A stretch of DNA of 64,000 nucleotides from NCBI GenBank assembly GCA_026545225.1, contig CM048845.1:86021033-86085032 (forward strand). Direction: 5' to 3'. Below, piece by piece: positions 48,361 through 58,232 of the stretch. The notes beneath the pieces were generated by a model. That model saw only the letters and a list, made by a program, of their open reading frames with translations, was not told the DNA's origin and did no database searches. Position numbers and translations under genes: made by a program. Each line of letters begins with the position of its first letter. The stretch's first letter is position 1. Origin of the DNA: Cornus controversa (lineage: Eukaryota; Streptophyta; Magnoliopsida; Cornales; Cornaceae).

Positions 48361-49722
48361 TTAGTCGTGGTCAGTATGTACTGTGATTCCAAATGTGCTC
48401 TCTATATTCGGTTCAATTTTTTGAAAATTACTTTTAGAGAAAAACATAAAATAATTTTTTAAAAACTGAGTTAAAAACGAACTTGTGCTCTAGTTTTGCC
48501 AAGTTTGGATGGATTAATAAAGCAGAATGAAAATTTTTATACTCATCAGGGATAGGCTTATTCCAGGTTGATATGCAAGGATAAAACTATATATGTGTTG
48601 CTCAAGTTTAATAAGTGAATCAATAAATTAAAATAATAAATTTTTATTAAACGAAACGTAACAATGACGTATGCTCTACCTGCTCACCAAATATCGAGTC
48701 TCATTCAAAAGCCAGCGCACTTATTAGAACATGAACAATGGATTCGCGAGAAGCAACTCTGGCGAAGCAAATGACACTGTAGCCATTGAGTAAAATTGTG
48801 GGACTCAGCATTGGTTAGTTAAGTAGTTGCTGAATTCGGCCAAACACAGTCGCCCAAATATAATTTTTTATTATTTTTTTTGTCTTTATTTTTATAAAAA
48901 TACGTGTCATGTATATATATATATATATATGTATCATTTGCTTAAATGTCAATAACTTTCACTATAAATTGAATTTTTTGATAAAATTAATTTTGTTAGA
49001 AAGATAATTTTGAGAGCTTTAATTTGAGTACTACTTAGGTTATTTTTTGACTTAAAACAAAGAAATTATAAATTTTTCAAGTTAAGAAAGTAAAAAAAAA
49101 TTTAATATAAATATGTATATACATAAAATTTTAAATTAATTTAATTGTATAAGATTATTTAATTGTATGGGTAGTGAAAATCTGAAGAACTGGTTCTGGA
49201 GTCAAAATTTAGAGATTATAATGTTACTGGCTAAAATGCAAATTTGAAACCCTGTTGTGAAGTCAAAATTTAGAAATCCTGACATGATGATGTGGCTGGC
49301 TAAAATTCAAATTTGGAGAATCAAATTTGACTAACCTATAATGAATGTCCTTAGACGGGCTAAATGTGTTTGTAATTTAGAAGTAATTTTTTTATATTTA
49401 ATATACAAAAAATGTGTTTTGGTACTCAACTTATTTTTTTTGCGCTACACATTTTAAAGGCTACCAAGTAAAAAATGAAAATATCACAAAAGAGTCATTA
49501 AGAATTATAGCAATGCTAAACAATTATTATATATATATATATATATATATGTTATCATTACCTTCTAAACACTCGACGGTCCACACCTAGAAAAAACTAT
49601 TTTATTCCACCGTCCTCTCAACTTGGGGGGAAACATTACTAGTAGTCCAGAAAACCACTGTCGAGACTTTTGAGACTAGACACGGCTCGAAATAGAATTT
49701 ACAAATGAATCAGAATCAAAAC

Positions 49723-49723
<1 letters not shown>

Positions 49724-49782
<59 letters not shown>

Positions 49783-49792
49783 TTCTTTCACA
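49724..49792. repeat. (CT)n(TA)n compound microsatellite
   Basis: A CT run passes directly into a TA run. Simple repeat. Confidence 0.9.
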
Positions 49793-50094
49793 AAATTTTT
49801 TAAACATTTTAAAATATTTAAAAAGAGACCCATATATATTTACGAGACTGCATGAAAAAAATCAACAATTGTTCAAATTTGCTCATAGCTGATTCATTTT
49901 CTTAAATCCTAATTTCACATTAAAGAAGGTTGAGAGTTCATCAATCTCGGAAGAGACGTATTGTCAGTCAGTGTGTGCTTTCTTAATAAAGAAAGAAAAA
50001 GTTTAGAATGGGTTCAGGCTAACTTCAGCATGTATGTGGCATGCTAAAGTATATATATCATACGAATCACCCAACACCATTTATAAAGCAGGAT

Positions 50095-50330
50095 ATATAT
50101 ATATATGCACGGCAGTGGAGTCATCTCCCTCCACTGAACTTTTTTTTTTTTAGAGTATTATATACTAATGCTTTTGTAACTTGCCCCCTAAAAAATATAT
50201 ATATATATATATATATATATCCAGGCGCACAGCCCCGGCAGTGGAGGCATCCGCCCCAACTGAATTTTTTTTTTTTTAAGTATTATATCCTAATGCTTTT
50301 GTAACTTGGTCCCTAAAATTACCAAAAAAA
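50095..50330 (+). repeat. two-copy repeat of about 120 bp with AT runs
   Basis: Both copies carry CGGCAGTGGAG, a T run, AGTATTATAT, CTAATGCTTTTGTAACTTG and CCCTAAAA. An (AT)n run separates them. The origin is not clear. Confidence 0.75.
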
Positions 50331-50479
50331 CCCCACTACCCCCCCCCCCCCCCCCCCCATCTCTCTCCTCCATCTTTCTATGTTCGCTCATTTTTTAATC
50401 TTTCTCACTCTCTTTTTCCCTTTCTCTCTGTCCTCTCTCTCTCTCTCTCCCTCTTTGTTTCTCTCTATTTTCCTCCTCC

Positions 50480-51122
50480 TGTACACACAAATTTCGTGTC
50501 CGAAAATCTAGGAACGAAATTGAGTAACAAACAGTTAATTTTATTAAATAAAAGAAAGATGTACAATTCTCTGTGGTCGATTCTTTTACAATAAAGAATC
50601 TTCCTCTGATTCAATCTCCTTGATTTTCGGTACAAGGGTTTCAAAAGCTTGTTCTTGAACCGGTAGTGACGAGCTTTCTTCAAAACTTCAGGATTGAGGA
50701 AGGCTTGACTGGATTTTCTAACTTCGAGTGTTGGTTGAGGCAGAGCTTCGGCAGAGCTTTTTTGTGTTCTCTTGAACTCTTTGTCTCTGTGTTTTTCTGT
50801 CCTTCTGTCTCCGTCTGTCTTCGTCCCCCGAATGTGTAGGGTGACCTTGTATTTATAGGCAAAAGGGGTGGAGGTTTAATTTGGTAACTCCTCATTAATT
50901 GTATCAACTTCCATAAAAAGAGATTTTGCCTCATTTTATATGGAAATAAATCAAATTTAAATTTGAATTAGAACACATGTTTTTTTAAAGGCCTAAACCT
51001 TCACGATTTTGACACGTGTCTGTTGCTGGGACCCACAATCGTAGAATTAAATTGATCAAAAGTGTTTGACTTATTGACCAATCGGACGGTGATTAAACCA
51101 TCATAAAATTTATGTGTCTACA
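50480..51122 (-). repeat. 3' LTR of the Gypsy element (643 bp)
   Basis: It matches 60923-61743 closely over both halves, but lacks about 160 bases present in the middle of the other LTR. It begins TG and ends CA in either reading direction. Confidence 0.93.
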
Positions 51123-51145
51123 AATTGCCCCCACTTCAAGTCTCG
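51123..51145 (-). other. polypurine tract of the Gypsy element
   Basis: On the minus strand GACTTGAAGTGGGGGCAATT stands directly before the 3' LTR. Purine richness and position fit plus-strand priming. Confidence 0.7.
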
Positions 51146-51224
51146 CGCTATATTTGAGCTTGTCACGTTTTTTTTTTTTTTTAAGCGGGACTTGAAGTAT
51201 TTAATTAATTTTTTTTTGTCCAAA

Positions 51225-51520
51225 CAGAATTGAAAATTTGATAATCCTATTAGAAATAGGATTTTATATATATATATATATATATATATTTATTATTTTT
51301 TAACAGAATTGGAAATTTGAAAATCCTATTAGAAATAGGATTTTTTTTTTCTTTTCCAAACAGAATTGAAAATTTGAGAATCCTATTAGAAATAGGATTT
51401 TTTTTCTTTTCCAAACAAAATTGGAAACTTGAGAATCCTATTAGAAATAGGATTTCTTTTTTTCCTTTTCCAAACAGAATTGGAAATTTGAGAATCCTAT
51501 GTCAACTAGGATTAATCCAC
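51225..51520 (+). repeat. array of five about 60-bp repeats, each with a hairpin
   Basis: Five copies contain CAGAATTGGAAATTTGAGAA followed by AATCCTATTAGAAATAGGAT, where AATCCTAT and ATAGGATT pair around a TAGAA loop. The last copy reads CCTATGTCAACTAGG, with a different loop and a slightly shorter stem. T runs and one AT run separate copies. The array lies inside the Gypsy element just upstream of the TATA region of the antisense gene, so it may be its upstream control region; this is not shown. Confidence 0.85.
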
Positions 51521-51525
51521 CATTA

Positions 51526-51542
51526 TATATATATATATATAT
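51526..51542 (+). promoter_or_regulatory. TATA-like region of the antisense retroelement gene
   Basis: A TATATATATATATATAT run ends at about 51542, followed by a leader with ACGCTTCAGACCCTTCACAT. A start site near 51565-51575 would give a leader containing the intron 51671-51851. Simple AT runs are common here, so this is only suggestive. Confidence 0.45.
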
Positions 51543-51670
51543 GTAGCCTACGCTTCAGACCCTTCACATCAGAGAATAATGGAGAGAAGTCCCACCAACT
51601 GAGAAGACTGGAGAAAAGTTTCTTAAGTTACTACCAAAAGAAACGTAGAAGAAGGTCACACCAAACAACC

Positions 51671-51851
51671 GTAAGTCTTTTTTTTTTACCAATTTTCTTT
51701 TTCTTCTTTCTCTTCTTCTTCCTTTTTTTTTTTTCTTCTTTCTTTTCTCTCGTTTTTTTTTCTTCTCTTCTCTTCTCCAAGCCGTATCTTTTTTTTTTTT
51801 TTCTCTCTCTCTCTCTCCAGCCGCCTCTTCTTCCTCAATTTTTTTTTTAAG
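51671..51851 (+). other. 5'UTR intron of the antisense retroelement gene
   Basis: The donor CCGTAAGT lies at 51671 and a very U-rich 181-base stretch leads to TTTTTTTTAAG ending at 51851. The ATG of the 299-codon frame follows directly. The composition is ideal for a plant intron. Splicing is predicted, not shown. Confidence 0.65.
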
Positions 51852-52751
51852 ATGGAAAATGGTAATGGAGCGATTGACGGTGCAAATCATCTTGGTGGTG
51901 AAGAGTCTATTTATGGACCTTCCGCCTTTGAGTTGACGACCAAAAAAATAAACCTTTTACCGTCCACAGCAGATATCACATCTTCCCTTCATGGTTCTGA
52001 TCAAGTGTTGGTAAACCCTCATCCTCATGATTCGTCTGTTGGACACAAGTCTCAACTTCAGGCATATGTGGAGACAGTAGGAGGGCATGTGATACCCCAA
52101 GTGAATATTCAGGAATCACATCAGGCCACATTTTCTGAAGCGCCCACTTATGATGTGACTAATATGATTTCTGGAATCAGGCGTCAATCGGCCTTAACAT
52201 TGGGAAACAACCTCAAGAGGATGTTAAAAAGGACGGAGTTTTCTAAAGTTCCATTACTTAGATCAAGAGTTAAGGAAACTTTTGATGAGATTTCTTCACT
52301 TCCCATGGACTATTCTGAGTTTCAGGAGAGAGTCAACTCATATTTACAGAGTGCAGAGGATTACAATGATCTTAAGTCGCGATATGCCCAAGCTTTGACT
52401 GAAGAAGTACACTCCCAACGCTTGGCCCACATTAACTCACGTCTTAACGAGATCCTTTCTTCAGATATTGCAGATGTGGCACATGTTCAAAAACTTCAAG
52501 CAGATCTTCTCAATAATAAAAATGAGTTAAAAGTTTTACTTTTTCAAATCGAGAAACTTGAAACTTCAATTTTGGAGGCTAATTCACGAATCTCTCAGAG
52601 GCAAGATGTCATTGCTAGCATCAAGAAAGAAAATAAAGTAATTGAAGAGATTCCCATCATTCCTGATCATGATCGTGGTGTTGTAAGCACTCTAGAGAAT
52701 TTGTTACAGAAAGAGCAAGAAGAGATCCTGGAGTTACCTTGGTTGTCTTAA
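51852..52751 (+). CDS. antisense accessory protein of the Gypsy element, coiled-coil
   Basis: An intact frame of 299 codons, opposite in direction to gag-pol, between the integrase and the 3' LTR. Residues 1-125 are low in structure and Ser/His/Asn-rich. The middle (about 130-175) has basic and helical parts such as NNLKRMLKRTEFSKVPLLRS, and from about 160 to 298 long heptad-like helices dominate, as in a coiled coil. No catalytic motif, zinc site or membrane span is seen. A poly(A) signal AATAAA follows near 52829. Antisense ORFs at this place are known in Tat-type Gypsy elements; their role is unclear. It is intact although pol is broken, so it may be recent, under selection, or simply lucky. 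Confidence 0.75.
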   Translation: MENGNGAIDGANHLGGEESIYGPSAFELTTKKINLLPSTADITSSLHGSDQVLVNPHPHDSSVGHKSQLQAYVETVGGHVIPQVNIQESHQATFSEAPTYDVTNMISGIRRQSALTLGNNLKRMLKRTEFSKVPLLRSRVKETFDEISSLPMDYSEFQERVNSYLQSAEDYNDLKSRYAQALTEEVHSQRLAHINSRLNEILSSDIADVAHVQKLQADLLNNKNELKVLLFQIEKLETSILEANSRISQRQDVIASIKKENKVIEEIPIIPDHDRGVVSTLENLLQKEQEEILELPWLS

Positions 52752-52859
52752 TTTCTCTCTTTTATACATTGCCTTGTTATTAATGCATTAAACAAACTCT
52801 TGCAGAATTGCTATGTCGTCTATTTTAATAATAAAGATCATTTTTTTTTTGAGTAACAA

Positions 52860-53120
52860 ACAAAAAGTTTTATTTGTTAGTCGTTCACAGTTTATACTCT
52901 TGCGGGCCAGGAGTAATACAAGAATTCTTTTTTTTTTTGGATGACTGAACTCAGAACAAACCTCCAAGATGCCTACGTACCCTCAACAGGAATCAAGGCA
53001 TTTACGTAGTTCAGATTAACAAACTCAAACTTTTTTTTTTGGGCCGTACACAGTTTATACTCGTGCGGGCCAGGAGTGCAGCGCAGTTTAGGCTCATGCG
53101 ATCAAGAGCAACTTCCATTG
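52860..53120 (+). repeat. short direct repeats between the antisense gene and integrase
   Basis: CACAGTTTATACTC followed by TGCGGGCCAGGAGT occurs near 52888 and again near 53048, and a weaker copy follows. This is the non-coding joint between the two convergent transcripts. Confidence 0.7.
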
Positions 53121-53121
53121 T

Positions 53122-54275
53122 TTATGGGTAATATCGTTTTAGGAATTTGGCATTGATAGGCCCAACTCTGACCCCATCTTCATCGATAATTTTGTAGGCG
53201 CCATTAGTGTAGACTTCTCGCACCACATATGGTCCATCCCATTTTGATGTAAATTTGTTACCCATACGATGACTGGTGATAATGGGTCTTCGCACAGCAA
53301 GCACCAAGTCACCGACTTGAAAGGATCAAGGACGAACTCTTTTGTTGAAGGCACTTGAGAGTCGAGCTTGGTAACACTCCAACCGCTGTTGAGCTTCAAG
53401 TCTTTTTCCATCCAACGCCTCTAACTCTTGAAGATGCAATTTGGCATTTTCTTCATTTGTCAGCCCTTCTTGTATGGCAATTCTCAAAGAAGGAATTTGT
53501 TGCTCAAATGGGAGAACTGCTTCGACACCATAAACGAGAGAATACGGTGTTGCTTGGGTTGGAGTACGATATGTTGTTCGATATGCCCAAAGAGCCTCTG
53601 CCATTCTTTCATGCCAATCCTTTTTAGACTTAGAGACTACCTTTTTCAACAAATCACAAAGAGTTTTATTGAAAGCTTCTGTTTGTCCATTCGCTGGCGC
53701 ATTGTACATTGAAGACTTATGTTGTTTGAAGCCAAAATTTTCACATAAATTGGCCATCAGACTATTTTTGAAGGGTAATCCATTGTCAGTGATGATATGA
53801 TGAGGGACACCATACCGGAAGATAATGTTCCCTTTGATGAAGTCCACCACTGTCTCTTTTTTCACTTCCTTAACTGGGATGACTTCAGCCCACTTTGAAA
53901 AATAATCCGTTGTCGCAAGGATATATAGATGACCTTTAGAATACTTCAGGAAAGGCCCAACTACATCTAATCCCCATGCATCAAATGGCCAGGACATAAT
54001 TGTAGGGTGCAACATCTCAGGTGGCTGGTGTATGAAATTGGCATGGAATTGACAGGCCTGACATCTTTTAGCGTAATCCATACAATTTCTGACCATGGTT
54101 GGCCAATAGTATCCCATTCTCTTTACTCGAAAGTGAAGCTTAGGACCTGACTGATAAGCCCCACAGACCCCTGAAGTGCTTCTTCTATTGCGTGAGTTGC
54201 TTCTTCTTCTCCCAGACAACGAAGGAAAATACCTTCATATGAACGTCGAAATAATGTATCTTTGTAAAAGATGAA
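53122..54275 (-). pseudogene. Gypsy integrase, frameshifted
   Basis: The main piece (54219-53326, 297 codons) has part of the zinc-binding region with CQAC, then the catalytic core: Asp in WGLDVVGPF, Asp in ITDNGLPF and Glu in GQTEAFNKTL, and the common AYRTTYRTPTQATPYSLVYG. A frame change near 53326 separates the C-terminal part (53307-53122) with KFTSKWDGPYVVREV, a GPY-type module. The product would insert element DNA into chromosomes. It is broken at both ends of the main piece, so no active enzyme is expected from this copy. Confidence 0.9.
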
Positions 54276-56177
54276 TCAGGGAGCTCTTCGACGAATCTCA
54301 GTTTTGTGACGAGAATTTTCAGGAAGCTTCCCATGTTCTAGGTAATTGATGATGTTATCAAATTTACTAAGTAGATTTGAAGCATACTGAGAATATGGGA
54401 TCAGGTTGTCGTTTTTGACTTCGTAATTCTTGAGAAGTTGGTTGATCACTAACTTAGAATCCCCATAAACTTCAATGTCTGTAATTTTCATTTCATTTGC
54501 CATTTGAAGACCAATTATCAGAGCTTGATATTCGGCGACATTATTTGAACAATTTTCTGGAAAGGAAAATGCGTATGGAAGAATTTGCCTTTGTGGAGAG
54601 ACAAATACCACGCCCGCCCCAGCTCCTTCAGAACGTGCCGCACCATCGAAGAACATCATCCATGGGGGAAGGATATCAATAAGGAACACCTCCTCATCAG
54701 GAAAGTCCTCTGAAATTTTCCAATCGGCTGGTATGGGATGGTCAACTAAGAAATTAGCAAGGGCTTGTCCTTTGACTGCTTTACGCGAAACATACAAGAT
54801 TTCGAATTCATTAAACAAAACCGACCACCTTGCGAGTCGCCCAGAAAGAACAGGTCTTGACATAACGTATTTGAGAGGGTCTGCTTTTGCAACCACATGG
54901 TCTGTGTGAGCCAAAAAATAATGTCTCAATTTTTGGGAAGCAAAAACTAACGCAAGAGAAGTCTTCTCAATTGAAGGGTACTTGAACTCTGTCGCGGTCA
55001 ATCTTAGACTCAAATAGTATAGAGCATTTTCCTTGTTCTCCTCATTATTTTGTGCTAGAAGAGCCCCGAGAGATTCTTCTTGAGCAGCAATGTATAGTAT
55101 AAGTGCTTTTCCAGGGATAGGAGCTCCCAACACCGGCGGGTTAAGCAAATATTTCTTGATGCTGTCCAAAGCATTTTGGCAGGTCTGGTCCCATATGAAT
55201 GGAACATCTTTCTTCATAAGTCGGCTAAATGGTTGACATCGTCCAGCCAAATTTGAAATGAATCGACGAATGAAAGCAAGTTGTCCTTGAAGACTTCGTA
55301 ACTCACGTAGTTTTTTAGGTGGTGCCATTTTTTGAATGGCATCAATCTTTGATGGGTCGACTTCAATGCCACGATGTCGAACAATATATCCAAGGAACTT
55401 TCCTGATGTGACGCCAAATGCACATTTGAGAGGATTAATCTTCAGTTGAAATTTTCTTAATCGTTCAAAAACTATGCGAAGATCGTTGAGATGAGTCATT
55501 CTTTCCTTGGTTTTGACCACCAAGTCATCAACATAGCATTCTACGATTTTATGAAGGATGTCATCAAAAATTTTTTGCATGGCCCGTTGATAAGTAGCAC
55601 CAGCATTTTTAAGTCCAAAAGGCATGACCTTGTAGCAATAAATCCCCTTTGGAGTGCGGAACGCAGTTAACTCTTCATCTTTTGGCAACATTCTTATTTG
55701 ATTGTAACCAGAGAAGCAATCTATGAACGAAAGAGCCTCATGTCCTGTTGTTGCATCCACCGTGAGTTCAGCCACAGGAATAGGAAAGTCATCTTTTGGG
55801 CATGTAGAGTTCAGGTCACGGAAGTCCACACAAACTCGTATTTGTCCATTTTTCTTTTTAACCGGGACAATACTTGAAATCCATGTTGGATATTTAACTT
55901 CTCGAATGAAGCCTGCATTAATTAGTTTGTTGATTTCTTCCTCAATCTTTGGGATAAGATCAGGCCTAAAGAAACGTTGAGATTGCTTGATTGGACGTGT
56001 GCCATGCCTAATCGCAAGGTTATGGACTGCAATCTTAGGCTCAAGACCCGACATTTCTTTGTAAGTCCAGGCAAATATGTCTCTATATTCCGATAGCAAT
56101 TTGACATACTCTTTTTCCTCTAGAGGATTTAAGAGTGCGCTGACGAAAATTGGCTTACGTTCTTCAGACGAACCCAA
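54276..56177 (-). CDS. Gypsy reverse transcriptase and RNase H region
   Basis: One open frame of 633 codons. Palm motifs: VCVDFRDLN (about 116-123), KVMPFGLKNAGATYQRAM (183-200) and the YVDD box at 215-218 in CYVDDLVVK. A connection domain follows, then RNase H beginning at MMFFDGAARSEGAGAG (about 500) with YQALI and YGDSK further on. It belongs to the Ty3/Gypsy polyprotein and would copy element RNA to DNA. The frame is separated from the upstream and downstream parts by a stop and frameshifts, so only part of the polyprotein could be made here. The start is the first Met of the open stretch, not a natural start. Confidence 0.9.
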   Translation of the reverse strand: MGSSEERKPIFVSALLNPLEEKEYVKLLSEYRDIFAWTYKEMSGLEPKIAVHNLAIRHGTRPIKQSQRFFRPDLIPKIEEEINKLINAGFIREVKYPTWISSIVPVKKKNGQIRVCVDFRDLNSTCPKDDFPIPVAELTVDATTGHEALSFIDCFSGYNQIRMLPKDEELTAFRTPKGIYCYKVMPFGLKNAGATYQRAMQKIFDDILHKIVECYVDDLVVKTKERMTHLNDLRIVFERLRKFQLKINPLKCAFGVTSGKFLGYIVRHRGIEVDPSKIDAIQKMAPPKKLRELRSLQGQLAFIRRFISNLAGRCQPFSRLMKKDVPFIWDQTCQNALDSIKKYLLNPPVLGAPIPGKALILYIAAQEESLGALLAQNNEENKENALYYLSLRLTATEFKYPSIEKTSLALVFASQKLRHYFLAHTDHVVAKADPLKYVMSRPVLSGRLARWSVLFNEFEILYVSRKAVKGQALANFLVDHPIPADWKISEDFPDEEVFLIDILPPWMMFFDGAARSEGAGAGVVFVSPQRQILPYAFSFPENCSNNVAEYQALIIGLQMANEMKITDIEVYGDSKLVINQLLKNYEVKNDNLIPYSQYASNLLSKFDNIINYLEHGKLPENSRHKTEIRRRAP

Positions 56178-56207
56178 GTTTATTTCTTTCAGTTGATCAA
56201 TAGTAGA

Positions 56208-57472
56208 TTACCCCCCGTCTTCAAGTGTTGGAGGTGCGTCCTTGACTTCTTCATTTTGTGAATCAACATTCAAATCTTCTTCCTCCACTGTGATATGGTG
56301 GGAAGTAGCATAAATCGTTTCCTCTGTAACTTCTGGTTGGTCTTCTTGGTTAGGATGTCTTGTGCATATGATGGTTCGTCTTTTGACTTTTAGCACTTCA
56401 TCAATGTTGATTTCTAAATCCACTTTACGCTTCATTCGTGATGGAATTAGGCTTCGAACATCATCATCTTTTTCTGACTTAAGCTCAATTTTTCTTTGAC
56501 TTACCTCATTACCTCTTTCCTCAGGTGTGGAGCTTGTGTCTTTAATCCGAGAAAATACAGTGTTTCGTGGTTGAGAATTCAGAGCTTCTCTATTCGAAGC
56601 AGGGGTACCTAACCTACTGAATACTGAAGCCCGGGAAGAATGGTTACTATGAGGAGTCGACCTATTTGTTTGACCATCCATATTCAACCTTTCAAACACC
56701 GAAGTACGGGGGCTTGGGGCTTCAATCCGATCAAAGACCGAAGTCCGTAAAGCAGGTACTTGATCCTCATCCACGTCTTCAACTTCTTTAACACTAATGT
56801 ACTATGTAATTTCTCGCTTGCCCTTTCTTCCTATAGAGACTCGGACAGGCTCTGCTGGCATGAATCCCAGGCCAGTTTTAGGTAGATTGATTCTATACCC
56901 TTGTTGGCGCAACTTCTTCTGAGTTTCATTAAGGCCATGAACTTTCTCACCTGTGATTTCGGGACTGAGTTACCCAAGTGTTGTAGGATTTTCAAAGTCA
57001 TATCCTGAATTAGCTAAGAGCTTGTATGCATTTGGATCAAATCCTTCTTCAGTTCTCTGACAAGGGAGTAATTTTGTCTCGTCGAGTTATGAGAGCCAAA
57101 GACAAATCCCTTCAGTGGCGGTTTGGCAATTTTGGACTTCTCGAGCCTCGCAATAGGAATTATAGAACTCTCATGAAGTACATGCACATCACTTTCTACC
57201 ATAGTAGGAGTGGGTTTTATCCTCATTTCTTTTATCTCGGCAAACTCAACAAATGGAGATTGTCCTTCTTTTCTCATAGACTTTGGAACATACTTGAAAA
57301 TGGGCTTACCTTTGGGAGTTTTTGAAGATGACCCAGACTCTTGTGTAACAGTTATAGACTTCTTACTATCACAATCAAGAGTTTCTTTCAGAATTAACCG
57401 AAACTTCTTTACCTTTAGGTTTTCCTGTTGAAGGAATTTTTGATGGAAGAACTTCTCTTGGTGTATCAGCAT
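56208..57472 (-). pseudogene. Gypsy polyprotein linker between protease and reverse transcriptase, broken
   Basis: Two minus-strand open pieces (57472-57014 and 56774-56208) carry Ser/Lys/Arg-rich sequence, with repeats of RTSVFDRIEAPSPRTSVFER type in the second. In related elements this is a long spacer in the polyprotein. Stops lie near 56790 and 56970. No enzymatic motif is seen. Confidence 0.7.
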
Positions 57473-57572
57473 TTAAGTAAAACTTGGCATCTGCAAAATG
57501 TGATTCCACCTCAGTGAATGGCTTGCTATCTGCAAACACAGTCTTCACGCCATTCCTATAAAATTTGAAACA

Positions 57573-58208
57573 TTAATGCAATGTGGAGGGAACTATGCCG
57601 TTTCCATGGACCCAAGGTCTCCCTAACAACAAGTTATAGGAGGTCTTTGCGTTAATGACATGGAATAGAGTTTCAGCATTTAACTCCCCAATGGCGAGGT
57701 GGACCCTAATCATTCCGATTGCTCTTTGGCCTCCTTGATTAAAGCCTTGAATGATTAAACGACTTTGAGCCAACTCATCAACTGTGATGCCAAGGTTCTT
57801 CATAGTAGTTTTTGGCATGATGTTCACTGCAGAACCTCCATCAATGAGATTCCGAGTAACTTTCTATTCCTGAACATATCCAGAAACGAAGAGTGGTCGA
57901 TTATGTGGCTTTGACCTTAATTGAAGATCCTCATCAGTGAAAGTGATTGCTGCACAACAAGAGGCACAAGTCGTAGTAGGGACCTGCTCATCATTATCTT
58001 CCAGGGCTTGAGATTCTTCTTCAGAATCTTCTTTTTCATTCTGCCAGTTAGTTTCAGCAATAGTTACTGTGTAAACAGTCTGAATTTGATCATTGCTAAA
58101 ATATCCAGTTGGGAAGAAGTCTCGTAAGGTAGCGAACCTGCGAGAACTGTTGTATGAAAATTCATCCATTTGGTCATTTTCGATGATTGTCTTTCTCTTT
58201 GTAGCCAT
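57573..58208 (-). pseudogene. Gypsy aspartic protease region, broken
   Basis: The piece 58208-57864 has an acidic stretch with CASCCAAITFTDEDLQL, and 57863-57573 continues after a stop with an IDGGSAVNIM protease-like centre, then RLIIQGFNQGG and TSYNLLLGRPWVHG, both characteristic of retroelement proteases. A stop at about 57865 breaks it. Confidence 0.8.
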
Positions 58209-58232
58209 TTTTTGAGGGTGACGATATCGATG

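Larger units (their letters stand above)
46503..50479. other. intergenic region between the DUF761 gene and the Gypsy element
   Basis: No gene is seen. It holds a GTATCCG-rich repeat (47505-48135), a Tourist-like MITE, AT and CT microsatellites (48914-48930, 49528-49550, 49724-49792), a two-copy repeat at about 50095-50330 and a C20 run at 50339-50359. Confidence 0.5.

Noticed and set aside
51225..51520. CRISPR array
   Set aside because: Repeats are diverged, spacers are only T or AT runs, and this is plant nuclear DNA inside a retroelement.
51317..51850. 177-codon open frame on the plus strand before the antisense gene
   Set aside because: It is a translation of the hairpin repeats, T runs and the predicted 5'UTR intron; mostly Phe/Ser low complexity.
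51564..51890. 108-codon Lys/Glu/Arg-rich frame on the minus strand
   Set aside because: It is the reverse reading of a CT/T-rich intron and leader, a composition artefact.
53355..53712. plus-strand frames of 90 and 94 codons
   Set aside because: They are the antisense shadow of the integrase coding region.
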